Shown here piece after piece: positions 7,558-16,475 of a stretch of 64,000 nucleotides of DNA. The notes under the pieces were generated by a model. That model saw only the letters and a program-made list of their open reading frames with translations, did not search any database and was not told the origin of the DNA. Source of the DNA: AP-15 sp963832875 (GTDB lineage Bacteria; Pseudomonadota; Alphaproteobacteria; ATCC43930; CGMCC-115725); assembly GCA_963832875.1 (NCBI GenBank), contig CAWHWB010000007.1, forward strand, positions 310,001 to 374,000, in the 5' to 3' direction. How positions within the stretch are numbered: the first letter of the stretch is position 1; every line of letters starts with the position of its first letter. The position numbers were made by a program, and so were the translations under genes.

Positions 7558-10500
7558 CCAAGATCCGCAAAAGCGTCGCCAGCCGGGTCAGCGGCTTTTT
7601 TCGCGATTGGTCGTTGCCGCGGCAGGCAATCGGACAGAGCCCTTATGCCGCGGCGGCGCAGAGCACGCTCTCGCGCGAGCTGAAGCCGCGGCTGGCCGAG
7701 GCCGACACGGTCGGGACCCTCGTCTGCCCCTATTGCGCAGTCGGCTGCAGCATGCTCGGCTACGCCAAGGATGGGCGGATGATCCATATCGAGGGCGATC
7801 CGCGCAGCCCGATTAACCAGGGCACCCTGTGCCCGAAGGGGGCGGCCACCTTCGGCTGGCTGACCAGCGAGCACCGCCTCGATCAAGTGCTCTATCGCCG
7901 GCCGTATTCGGAACAATGGGAGCGCCGGCCGCTCGACTGGGCGATGGATCGGATCGCCCAGCTGGTGCGCAAAACCCGCGACGACACCTTTGTGCGGAAA
8001 CTGCCGGACGGGACGCCGGTCAATCACACGTTGGCGATCGCCTCGCTCGGCGGCGCCACCCTCGACAACGAGGAGAATTACCTAATCAAAAAGCTGTTCG
8101 GCGGCGCCTTGGGAATGGTGTGGATCGAAAACCAGGCTCGCGTCTGACACAGCTCCTCGGTGCCCAGTTTGGGCGCCACTTATGGTCGCGGCGCGGCCAC
8201 CATGCCATCCTGGGATCTGGCCACTTCGGACTGCATCATCGTGATGGGGTCCAACATGGCTGAAAATCACCCGATCGCCTTCCGCTTTGTGCTCCAGGCG
8301 AAAGAGAAGGGTGCGACCGTTATCCATGTCGACCCGCGCTTCACTCGAACCTCGGCGCTGTGCGATCTCTACGCGCCGATCCGGGCCGGCACCGACATCG
8401 CCTTTCTCGGCGGCCTGATCCATTACCTGCTGGAAAACGATTTGTGGTTCAGGGAATACGCGCTCGCCTATACCAATCTCTCGACGATCATCGACGAGCG
8501 GTTCCGCGACGCCACCGCACTCGACGGCATGTTTTCCGGCTGGGATGGCGAAACCCACACCTATAAGTACGACAGCTGGCAATACGAAGGCGAAGACGTC
8601 CCGTCATCGCTCGCCGAGCACGACACGATTACCGCCAAATCGTTCAGCGAAAAGACCAGGCGGATGGAAAGGGGGCCGCCGCCCCGCGACCCGACCCTGC
8701 AGCATCCGAACACGGTCTACCAGATCCTGAAGCGGCATTATTCGGTCTACACGCCGGAAAAGGTCGAAGAGGTCACCGGTTGCCCGCGCGACATCTTTCT
8801 TAAGGTGGCGCAGGCGTTGGCGCACGCTTCGGGCCGCGAGCGCACCGCGGCTTTCTGCTACGCGGTCGGCTGGACCCACCACACGACCGGCGTGCAGATC
8901 ATTCGCGCCGCGGCGCTGATCCAGGCTTTGCTCGGCAATATCGGGCGGCCCGGCGGCGGCGTCCTGGCTTTGCGCGGCCATTCGAGCATCCAGGGCAGCA
9001 CCGACATCCCGACCCTCTACAATATGCTGCCGAGCTATCTGCCGCAGCCCCAGGCCGGCAAAGCGCACGCGACACTCGCGGAGTTCCTGAAAAGCGAAAC
9101 GACGCCCACCGGCTGGTGGCACAATTTTCCGAAATATGCGGTCAGCCTGCTGCGCGCCTGGTACGGCGACCATGCGGGCCTGGATAACGAGTGGGGCTAT
9201 CAGTGGCTGCCGCGCATTGTCGGCGACCACTCGCAATTGCCGATGACCTTGGCGATCCGCGACGGCGTGATCCGCGGCCTGTTTGTGCTCGGGCAAAACC
9301 CGGTCATCGGCGGCAGCAACTCGGGTGTGGTCCAGCGCGGCCTGGCCGAGCTCGACTGGATGGTGGTGCGCGACTTCGCCGAGACCGAGACCGCGTCCTT
9401 CTGGTATGCCGGCCGGCCGGTCAAATCGGGCGAATTGCGACCGCAGGACATCAAGACCGAGGTTTTCCTAATGCCGGCTGCATTGGTCGGCGAAAAGGAC
9501 GGCACCTTCACCAACACGCATCGCCTCGTGCAATGGCACGACAAGGTGGTGGAGCCGCCTGGCGACAGCCGCTCCGAAACCTGGTTCATGTTTCACCTCG
9601 GCCGCCGGCTGAAACAACTCTACGCCGACGGCATCGACCCCAGGGACGCGCCGATCCGTGCGCTGACCTGGGATTACCCGACCACCGGCCCTACCGAGGA
9701 GCCCTCGGTCGAGGCGGTGCTGAAGGAGATCAATGGCTACACTTGGCCCGAGCACCGGCAGATCGCCAGCTTTCAGGATCTGAAGGATGACGGCTCGACC
9801 GCCTGCGGCGTATGGACCTACACCGGAGTCTTCCCGCAAACGACCACAACCAGGCGCGCTCGCGCCGCCCGGACGGGCCGGACGGCCCGGGGACCCATCT
9901 CGGCTGGGGCTTTGCCTGGCCGGCCAACCGGCGCACGCTCTACAACCGCGCCGCCGCCGATCCGCAGGGCAAACCCTGGTCGGAACAAAAACAGCTGGTG
10001 TGGTGGGACGAGGCGGCCCAGCGCTGGACGGGCTACGACTCGGTCGATTTCGAGGAATCGAAGCGCCCCGATTACCAGCCCGACTGGTCGCGGCACCCGG
10101 AAGGCATGGCGGCGATCGACGGCGCGTCGCCATTCACGATGATCGCCGATGGCAAAAGCTCGCTGTTCGTCCCCTCGGGGCTCAAGGACGGTCCGCTGCC
10201 GACCCATTACGAGCCGGTAGAATCGCCAGTGCCGAACCTGCTGCATCGGCAGCAGAGCAGCCCGGTCGCAAAGCTGTGGCCGCGCGACGACAATCCTTAT
10301 CACGCGGTCGCCGACCCGCGATTCCCCTATGTTCTGACCACCTATCGGCTGACCGAGCACCATGCCGGCGGTGCCCCGACGCGGTCGGTGGCGGTGCTCG
10401 CCGAGCTGCAGCCCGAGGCGTTCGTCGAAATCGCCCCCGAGCTCGCCGCCGAACACGGCGTCGCCAACCTTGACTGGGTGACCTTGTCGACCGCGCGCGG

Positions 10501-10744
10501 CGAGGTCGAGGCCAAGGCATTGGTCACCGATCGGCTGCGGCCGTTGCAGATCGCCGGGCGCCGCGTGCACCAGATCGGGATGCCATGGCATTTCGGCTGG
10601 CGGGGATACGCCACCGGCGACATCGCCAATGTGCTGACCAGTGTCGTCGGCGACGCCAACACCTCGATCCACGAAGGCAAGGCGCTGACCTGCAACTTGC
10701 GCAAGGGCCGGCTGCGCCCAACCGCGCCGCCTGGCCGGGGCTGA
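7554..10744 (+). CDS. fdhA: Selenocysteine formate dehydrogenase alpha subunit, with frameshift
   Basis: Molybdenum/tungsten bis-MGD formate dehydrogenase, oxidising formate to CO2, about 1063 aa. The N-terminal [4Fe-4S] site is CPYCAVGC plus CPKG (about residues 57-98). The active-site residue is encoded by TGA at 8145-8147, in the context NQARV-Sec-HSSSV, matching E. coli FdnG/FdhF, where Sec is followed by His. The frame reopens at once and continues through the Mo-binding domains. At about 9836 the frame changes by one base: CGVWTYTGVFP is in the first frame and DHNQARSRRPDG through HLGWGFAWPANRR in the second, consistent with one missing base. No twin-arginine signal is present, so it may act on the cytoplasmic side. 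It is coupled to the fdhB-like gene. Confidence 0.9.
8148..8177 (+). promoter_or_regulatory. Candidate bacterial SECIS element
   Basis: Immediately after the TGA codon, an 11-base spacer (8148-8158) precedes a hairpin. GGTGCCCA (8159-8166) pairs with TGGGCGCC (8170-8177) around a GTT loop, with one G-T pair. From memory, the E. coli fdhF SECIS has the same 11-base spacing, a GG/CC base and a GU at the apex. It would recruit SelB for selenocysteine insertion. Confidence 0.7.
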
Positions 10745-10745
10745 C

Positions 10746-11669
10746 ATGAGCGTCCATCCGCGCGCCCTCGATTATCCCCACTCGCAGCTCGCGGCGCCGA
10801 TCCCGCGCGAGAGCGAGCTGACCGCCGGGGTTGTCGTCGAGCCGGGCCGGTCCTACGGCTTTTTCACCGATACGACCCTGTGCATCGGCTGCAAGGCGTG
10901 CGAGGTCGCCTGCAAGGAATGGAACCTGTTGCCGGCCGACGATCTCGGGCTGACCGGGATGAGCTACGACAACACCCGCGCCCTATCGGCGACCACCTGG
11001 CGCCACGTCGCCTTTATCGAGAAGCCCGGCATCGCAAAAATCGGCGCGGCAGGGGACCGCGCGGCCGAGATGCCGCCGTTCCAGAGCAACTGGCTGATGA
11101 TGAGCGATGTGTGCAAGCACTGCCACAACGCCCCTTGTCTCGAAGCCTGCCCGACCGGCGCCTTGTTCCGCACCGAATTCGACACCGTCGTGGTGCAGCA
11201 GGATATCTGCAATGGCTGCGGCATTTGTGTGCCGGCCTGCCCGTTCGGCGTCGTCGAGCTGAGTGCCGTCGACGGCAGGGCGCATAAGTGCACGCTGTGC
11301 TACGACCGGCTGAAAGACAGCCTCGAACCGGCCTGCGCCAAGAGCTGCCCGACCAACTCGATCCAATTCGGCGAGATCGGCGAATTGCAGCGCCGCGCCG
11401 AGCACCGCGTTGGCGAGCTCCACGACCGCGGCGTCGCCGACGCTTATCTCTACGGTGCGCCGGATATGCCCGGCGCCACCGGCGGTCTCGGCCATCTGAA
11501 CGCGTTCTTTCTGCTGACCGACCGGCCCGAGGTGTACAATCTGCCGGCGGCGCCGAGCCGCGCCTCCAATCGCCTCGGCCCCAGCCTTGGTGCGGGCCTG
11601 GGCGCGGTCGCCGCCCTTATGGTCGCGGCGATCGGGCTGTTGATGACCGGCGCGAAGGCTTCGCGATGA
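10746..11669 (+). CDS. fdhB: Formate dehydrogenase iron-sulfur subunit
   Basis: Electron-transfer subunit with four [4Fe-4S] clusters, 307 aa. The Cys groups are CIGCKACEVAC (about residue 44), CKHCHNAPCLEAC (about 121), CNGCGICVPAC (about 152) and CTLCYDRL with CAKSCPTN (about 180-205). A single C-terminal membrane helix (AGLGAVAALMVAAIGLLM) anchors it, as in FdnH/FdoH. It starts one base after the alpha-subunit stop and overlaps the next gene by four bases (ATGA). It passes electrons from the alpha subunit to the membrane subunit. Confidence 0.93.
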   Translation: MSVHPRALDYPHSQLAAPIPRESELTAGVVVEPGRSYGFFTDTTLCIGCKACEVACKEWNLLPADDLGLTGMSYDNTRALSATTWRHVAFIEKPGIAKIGAAGDRAAEMPPFQSNWLMMSDVCKHCHNAPCLEACPTGALFRTEFDTVVVQQDICNGCGICVPACPFGVVELSAVDGRAHKCTLCYDRLKDSLEPACAKSCPTNSIQFGEIGELQRRAEHRVGELHDRGVADAYLYGAPDMPGATGGLGHLNAFFLLTDRPEVYNLPAAPSRASNRLGPSLGAGLGAVAALMVAAIGLLMTGAKASR

Positions 11670-12649
11670 TGGCGCGGGCGCCCTATGGGCGCGAAGCCAA
11701 ATACGCGCCGCCGGCGCCGACCGGGGGCAGGGACCTCCCGACCTATTACGATCAGCCGCAGCTGAAGCCGAGCGTCTATGGCTGGCGAGTGGCGCTCTAC
11801 ATGTTCGTCGCCGGCCTTTCCGGGGGCTCGCAGCTGCTGGCGACTGCGGCCGATCTCGCTGGCGGCGAGCGCAGCCGCGGCCTCGTCCGGCGCGGGCGCG
11901 CTCTGGCGTTGCTCGCCGTCGCCGCGGGGCCGCCGCTGCTGATCGCCGACCTGCACTATCCGCGGCGCTTCTACAACATGCTGCGGATCTTCCGGCCGAC
12001 CTCGCCGATGTCGATCGGGACCTACGTATTGTCGAGCTTCAGCCTGTTCAGTCTGGTCACCGCCGGGGCAGAGTATCTCGGCGGCGACAATGGCGTCCGG
12101 CGTACGGTGGCGCGCGGTGCGCAATTTCCGGCGGCACTCGCCGGGGCCGGCATGACCACTTACACTGCGGCGTTGCTGGCGGCGACCAGCACGCCCTATT
12201 GGGCTGCCGCCCCCCGCTCGCTCGGGGTCCAGTTCGCCGGCTCGGCGATCGCCTCCGGTGCGGCGGCATTGGCGCTCGGCGAACGCGCGGCCGGTGAAGC
12301 GGGGATGGCGCAAGGGCTCGAAGCCGTCGCCGCGCTCGCGAGTGCCGCCGAACTCGCCGCCGCGATCCGGGCCGCCCGTCAGCGCCGGGGCAGGGGGCTC
12401 GACGACAATGGAGCGGCGATAAACAAGCCTTTCGGCATCGCCACAAGCGCGAGGATGGCGTTGCCGCTGGGCCTCTATGCCCTCGGTTTATTGAGGCGGC
12501 GGCCAGCGCTGCCGGTCGCCATGTCCATAGCGGTGCTGGCGGGCGGTCTCCTGTTGCGCCGTTCGGTGCTACGCGCCGGCAACAATTCCGCGCGCCAGCC
12601 GCGGCAGTCGCTGCATTTCGCGCGTCGGGAACCGGGTGGGGGCGGATGA
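11666..12649 (+). CDS. NrfD-like membrane subunit of formate dehydrogenase
   Basis: Polytopic quinone-interacting subunit of the NrfD/PsrC type, about 327 aa. It begins with a soluble segment (PTYYDQPQLKPSVYGWRV) typical of the family, followed by about eight hydrophobic helices including ALYMFVAGLSGGSQLLATAA and the LHYPRRFYNMLRIFRP loop. It stands where E. coli has the cytochrome b subunit FdnI, so electrons probably enter the quinone pool without heme b. The ATG at 11666 overlaps the fdhB stop. The last part (from about residue 210) is Ala/Arg-rich and less conserved. Confidence 0.85.
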   Translation: MMARAPYGREAKYAPPAPTGGRDLPTYYDQPQLKPSVYGWRVALYMFVAGLSGGSQLLATAADLAGGERSRGLVRRGRALALLAVAAGPPLLIADLHYPRRFYNMLRIFRPTSPMSIGTYVLSSFSLFSLVTAGAEYLGGDNGVRRTVARGAQFPAALAGAGMTTYTAALLAATSTPYWAAAPRSLGVQFAGSAIASGAAALALGERAAGEAGMAQGLEAVAALASAAELAAAIRAARQRRGRGLDDNGAAINKPFGIATSARMALPLGLYALGLLRRRPALPVAMSIAVLAGGLLLRRSVLRAGNNSARQPRQSLHFARREPGGGG

Positions 12650-13005
12650 GCCAAGCCGCTGGCGGCGCCGAAAGCAACGAGGACGTGTCGGGCCGCGGCC
12701 GCGAGGCGCTGGCCCGGCTCGATCACCTGCTTCGCGACCATCCGGCGCAGCTCGCGGCGGAACTGACGGATGCGGTGCGCGGAGTGGTGGCGCTGCGCGA
12801 CGCAATGATCGTGCGCCGGGATCGGATCGGCCGGGAGCCGGCGAGCAACAACCGGCTGGAGCGGGTCAACGCGGTCCTGAGCATGCTGATCAGCAACGAG
12901 TTTCCGCTGACCGGCGTGCGATGGCAGCGCATCGAGCGCGCCCGCGACGCGCTCCGGGACACCCTTGTCGAGGATGAAGCGGTGCCGCCGCGCGGCGTCA
13001 GCTGA
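12646..13005 (+). CDS. Small helical protein of unknown function, end of fdh operon
   Basis: 119 aa, charged and almost entirely helical (HLLRDHPAQLAAELTDAVRG; RWQRIERARDALRDTLVE), with no signal or membrane segment. The ATG at 12646 overlaps the stop of the NrfD-like gene (ATGA), so it belongs to the formate dehydrogenase operon. I do not recognise the family. It has none of the Cys motifs of FdhE, and FdhD would be much larger. A role in assembly or regulation is a guess from position. Confidence 0.65.
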   Translation: MSQAAGGAESNEDVSGRGREALARLDHLLRDHPAQLAAELTDAVRGVVALRDAMIVRRDRIGREPASNNRLERVNAVLSMLISNEFPLTGVRWQRIERARDALRDTLVEDEAVPPRGVS

Positions 13006-13166
13006 GGTCAATTGTCGCGGTGCGAACGATGCGGACAAAGCCTCGCGGGCGATGTTCCTCCTTACAGCAATATTAGCGCTCGGCGCAGGCGTTGCCTCTC
13101 CGGTGAATGCCGCGAACCGGGTTTTCCAAAAAGCCGGACGAAGATCCGGGAATGAGGAGGTTCGCC

Positions 13167-14528
13167 ATGAAATCGGGATTGTTCGGCAGCGAACCGCTGC
13201 CCCCCGTCGCCCGGCGCGTCATTTTCGCCGGCTGGATCGGCTTCGCCGTCGATTTTTTTGACATCTACCTGCCGGTTCTGGTGCTCGCCCCGGTGATCGG
13301 CTACTTCGAGCCGAAGGGCCTGAGTTCAGCAACGACGACCACGATCTACTATTTCACGATCGCCGCCACGCTGCTCGGCCGACCCTGCGGCGCGGTGATC
13401 TTCGGCCATTGGGCGGACCGGATCGGGCGCCGGCGGACTACCATGGTCAGCATCGCCGGTTTCGGCATTCTGACCGGGCTGATCGCCTTCATCCCGAGCT
13501 ATGCCGCGATCGGCATCTGGTCATTGGTGCTGCTGATCACGCTCCGCTTTATCGACGGCGTGTTCATGGGCGGCGAGTACACCTCGAACAACACGCTGGC
13601 CCTCGAGATGGTGCCGAAAGACCGGCGCGGCTTTGTCGGCGGGCTGATCCAGGGCGCTTACCCGCTGGGGTTTGCCACGGTCTCGCTGGTCACCTCGATC
13701 ATGCTGAGCCTCACCACCAAGGATCAGTACTTCGCCTGGGGCTGGCGCATCCCGTTCGGGATCGGCTTCGTTCTCGCCTTCGGATTCCTGCTCTACTACC
13801 GCTCGGTGCCCGAATCGACGTTGTGGGAGGCGAGCGAAAAGAGCGCGGCGCCCTTGAAGGACGTGTCGTCCGGCAAGCATCTGCGCACGCTCGGCCAGAT
13901 CTTCCTGATGATGAGCGGCTTCTGGCTGATCGGCCAGCCTGGCAACGTCCTGCCATTGCTCATGATCCACCATTTGCACGTGCCCAGCCAGATGACCTCC
14001 AACTGCTTTCTGATCAGCAGCGTCGTCCTGTTTTTTGCCTTCATCGGCTACGGCCTGCTCGGACAGATGATCGGCCGCCGCCGCGCCATCGTGATTGGCG
14101 CCGCGGTCGCCCTGGTGGCCGGCTCGCTGGTCTACTACTTCATGGGGGCGCTGGGGCTGGCCGGTGGACCGGCGGTGGTCACCGCCGTCCTGGCGGGGGC
14201 CTTCACCGTGCTAACGGTAGCGCCCTGGGGGATCGCGACCACCTATATCTGCGAGCGCTTCCCGACGCATGTGCGCGCCAGCGGCTATGGCATCGGCTAC
14301 AGCCTCGCGGTGGTGATCCCTTCCTTTTCCGGCATCTACCTGCTCGGGCTCGGGCATTTAATGCCCTATGTGTTCACGCCGATCGTGCTGGTGGTGGTGG
14401 CCGCGATCCTGATGATCGTCGGCGCCGTGCTCGGCCCCGAGCCGAGGGAGGCTGAGATGCACCTACCCGATCTCGGCTTCGGGGCGGTCGGGGGCTCCGG
14501 GCCGTTTGCGGCTTCCCGCTCGGACTGA
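13167..14528 (+). CDS. MFS transporter, metabolite:H+ symporter (MHS) family
   Basis: Inner-membrane major facilitator with 12 predicted helices, about 453 aa. The loop 2-3 signature GHWADRIGRRRTT and the MHS-type helix 1 (GWIGFAVDFFDIYLPVLVL) suggest a proton symporter for organic acids or osmolytes such as shikimate, alpha-ketoglutarate or proline/betaine. The start at 13167 follows AGGAGG with a six-base gap; an ATG at 13152 is too close to that site. It is not coupled to its neighbours. The substrate cannot be named. Confidence 0.85.
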   Translation: MKSGLFGSEPLPPVARRVIFAGWIGFAVDFFDIYLPVLVLAPVIGYFEPKGLSSATTTTIYYFTIAATLLGRPCGAVIFGHWADRIGRRRTTMVSIAGFGILTGLIAFIPSYAAIGIWSLVLLITLRFIDGVFMGGEYTSNNTLALEMVPKDRRGFVGGLIQGAYPLGFATVSLVTSIMLSLTTKDQYFAWGWRIPFGIGFVLAFGFLLYYRSVPESTLWEASEKSAAPLKDVSSGKHLRTLGQIFLMMSGFWLIGQPGNVLPLLMIHHLHVPSQMTSNCFLISSVVLFFAFIGYGLLGQMIGRRRAIVIGAAVALVAGSLVYYFMGALGLAGGPAVVTAVLAGAFTVLTVAPWGIATTYICERFPTHVRASGYGIGYSLAVVIPSFSGIYLLGLGHLMPYVFTPIVLVVVAAILMIVGAVLGPEPREAEMHLPDLGFGAVGGSGPFAASRSD

Positions 14529-14681
14529 GCGCTTTCCCGGCTGGTTTGGCGGCTCTTGGCACGCGGGAGCGGAACCAAACCCCGGCGCGAGGCGTCACGC
14601 ATGGCAAGGCCATAGGCGCGGCACCGGGAATGGCGCTGCGTCCTCGCGGCCGATCCGCGGCAACTCGATTCGGAGCCGGTC

Positions 14682-15101
14682 ATGCCAAGCCATCAATCTC
14701 CCGCCGAAAAGCGCACGGTCGCGCGCGTCATGCACGAGTTCAAGCACGGCGAACTCAAGACCGCGCGCGGCTCGAGAAAAGTCAAAAACCCGAAGCAGGC
14801 GATCGCCATCGCGCTGAGCGAGGCCGGCGCCTCCAATCAGGAGAGCGAAGCGACCAACGCCCACAACCGCCGCCGCACCAAGGCGAAGGAGAGCCGCGGC
14901 GAGACCTATCAGGACGAAGCCGAAGGCCACCGCGCCACGAAGAAAACCTATGCCCGTGCGACCGCGCGCGCGCACGGCCGCGGCGCGGCCAATGGCCACG
15001 AGAAAACCCGCGCCGAGCTCTATGCCGAGGCCAAGCGCCGCTCGATCCCGGGCCGCTCAAAAATGGACAAGTCCCAGCTCGAACACGCTCTCGCCCGCTG
15101 A
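14682..15101 (+). CDS. DUF6496 family basic protein
   Basis: 139 aa, strongly basic and hydrophilic. Residues 12-52 match the DUF6496 pattern (VMHEFKHGELKTARGSRKV then KQAIAIALSEAG). The middle is Lys/Arg/Glu-rich, and the last 35 residues (TRAELYAEAKRRSIPGRSKM then LEHALAR) resemble a Rho-N/SAP-like helix-extended-loop-helix module often tied to nucleic-acid binding. The family is common in alphaproteobacteria and lacks an assigned function. Confidence 0.7.
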   Translation: MPSHQSPAEKRTVARVMHEFKHGELKTARGSRKVKNPKQAIAIALSEAGASNQESEATNAHNRRRTKAKESRGETYQDEAEGHRATKKTYARATARAHGRGAANGHEKTRAELYAEAKRRSIPGRSKMDKSQLEHALAR

Positions 15102-15171
15102 CGCTCCGGCGCCCGCCCTCGACGGTCATCCCATGCCGTCTGCCGGAGATCCGCCCGCGACGGCGCGCGGC

Positions 15172-16335
15172 TCAGAACATGCCGAGCCCGAGGATGCCGT
15201 CGGTCGGGTCGAGGCCGGCGAGGACACGCTTGCCAATCAGGTCGCGCAGGGTCTCGCTGGTGCCGCCGCCCAAGGTTCCGTAGCGCGCGCCACGGTAAAA
15301 GCGCGACACCGGAAACTCGTCGGTGAAGCCGTAGCCGCCATGCACCTGGATCGCTTCGCTGGTCACCTTCAGCGCCATCTCGTTGCAGGTGACCTTGGCG
15401 ACCGCGGCCAATAGCGGATCGGGGAACGGGTCGGCGGTGGCGCAGGCGCGGTAGAGCACGCTGCGTGCCGCCTCGATGTCGCGGTACATCTCGGCGATCT
15501 TCCAGCGCATCCCCTGAAAGTCGCCGATCGCCCGGCCGAACGCTCGGCGCTCCTTGACGTATTTGACTGCTTCTTCGAGCGCCCCCTCGGCGAGGCCCAG
15601 CGAGATGCTGGGGTTCAGGCAGCGCTGGGTGTTGAACGCCGACAAGAGTTTCCGGAACCCGTCCTCCAGCACCAGGTTTTCGGGCGGCAATTCGCAATCC
15701 TCGAAGCGGATCTCGTGCAAGTTTTCGCCGCCCATCGTGTGATAGGCGCCGGTGACGGAAAACCCCGGCGTCCCCTTTTCCACGAGCACACAGCCGATCC
15801 CTTCGCGGCCCGGCTTTTTGTCGATGCGGGTAAAGACGACGAACATCCCGGCCTCCTCGGCCCGGCTGATCAGGGTCTTGACCCCGTTGAGCCTGAGCCG
15901 GTTGCCGACCCGATCGACGTTGGTGCGGTAATTGGCGACGTCGGTGCCGGCGTCGGGCTCGGTCATGCAGATCGCTAAGAGGCACTCGCCGCCGGCCACC
16001 GCCGGCAGGATGCGCCGCTTGATCGATTCCGGCGCATAGGTCGCGATCACCCGGGTCTGCACCCCGACCTCGCCCAAGACCGCCATTGCCGTCACATAGC
16101 AGACCTTAGCGATCTCCTCGAGCACCAGTGCGGTATCGAACACCGAGAGGCCGAGCCCGCCATATTCTTGCGGCACCGCCATGCCGAGCACGCCCAGTTC
16201 GGCGAGCTGGCGCATGTTCTCCCAGGGAAAGGTCCCGTCCATGTAGCCGAGAGCGCGGGTCCGGAACTCGCCCTGCGCCAGCGCCCGCACGCTCGTCACA
16301 AACTGCCGCTGCTCGTCGGAAAGGCTGGTAAACAC
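15172..16335 (-). CDS. Acyl-CoA dehydrogenase
   Basis: FAD-dependent acyl-CoA dehydrogenase, 387 aa, which introduces the 2,3-double bond in acyl-CoA beta-oxidation or amino-acid breakdown. Order: N-terminal helical domain (DEQRQFVTSVRALAQGEFR), middle beta domain with the family signature CMTEPDAGTDVANYRTN (about residues 125-141), and C-terminal helical domain with QVHGGYGFTDEFPVSRFYRG. It starts with GTG at 16335. An enoyl-CoA hydratase lies 1.2 kb away on the same strand, which fits a shared fatty-acid role, but RadC separates them. Substrate chain length is unknown. Confidence 0.9.
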   Translation of the reverse strand: MFTSLSDEQRQFVTSVRALAQGEFRTRALGYMDGTFPWENMRQLAELGVLGMAVPQEYGGLGLSVFDTALVLEEIAKVCYVTAMAVLGEVGVQTRVIATYAPESIKRRILPAVAGGECLLAICMTEPDAGTDVANYRTNVDRVGNRLRLNGVKTLISRAEEAGMFVVFTRIDKKPGREGIGCVLVEKGTPGFSVTGAYHTMGGENLHEIRFEDCELPPENLVLEDGFRKLLSAFNTQRCLNPSISLGLAEGALEEAVKYVKERRAFGRAIGDFQGMRWKIAEMYRDIEAARSVLYRACATADPFPDPLLAAVAKVTCNEMALKVTSEAIQVHGGYGFTDEFPVSRFYRGARYGTLGGGTSETLRDLIGKRVLAGLDPTDGILGLGMF

Positions 16336-16388
16336 GGTTTCCCTCTCGCGTAGCCTATCAAGCGAACCCGACGTTTGGTGCCGGGCGA

Positions 16389-16460
16389 GCCCTCATCCCT
16401 TTCGCTTCGCTGCATTGCGGGAGAGGGCAACCCAGCCCGAAGGGATGGGTGGGTGAGGGT
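16389..16460. repeat. REP-like palindromic element
   Basis: Imperfect inverted repeat. CCCTCATCCCTTTCG on the left pairs with the CGAAGGGATGGGTGGGTGAGGG region on the right, with an inner CTGCATTGCGGGAGAGGG segment. It lies between the GTG of the acyl-CoA dehydrogenase gene and the end of radC. It resembles the CCCTCACCC/GGGGAGAGGG palindromes common in alphaproteobacteria and relates to the element inside lolD. Confidence 0.6.
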
Positions 16461-16475
16461 CTACTGCTGAGATCA

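Noticed and set aside
8145..8147. TGA as a nonsense mutation splitting formate dehydrogenase
   Set aside because: It falls exactly at the Sec site, the flanking residues are conserved, and a SECIS-like hairpin follows.
9812..9860. Programmed -1 frameshift in formate dehydrogenase
   Set aside because: No slippery heptamer or downstream structure typical of programmed shifts is visible, and seven other single-base shifts in the window point to indels.
14546..15283. Plus-strand ORF overlapping the DUF6496 gene
   Set aside because: It is an out-of-frame shadow of the DUF6496 gene and of the acyl-CoA dehydrogenase 3' end.
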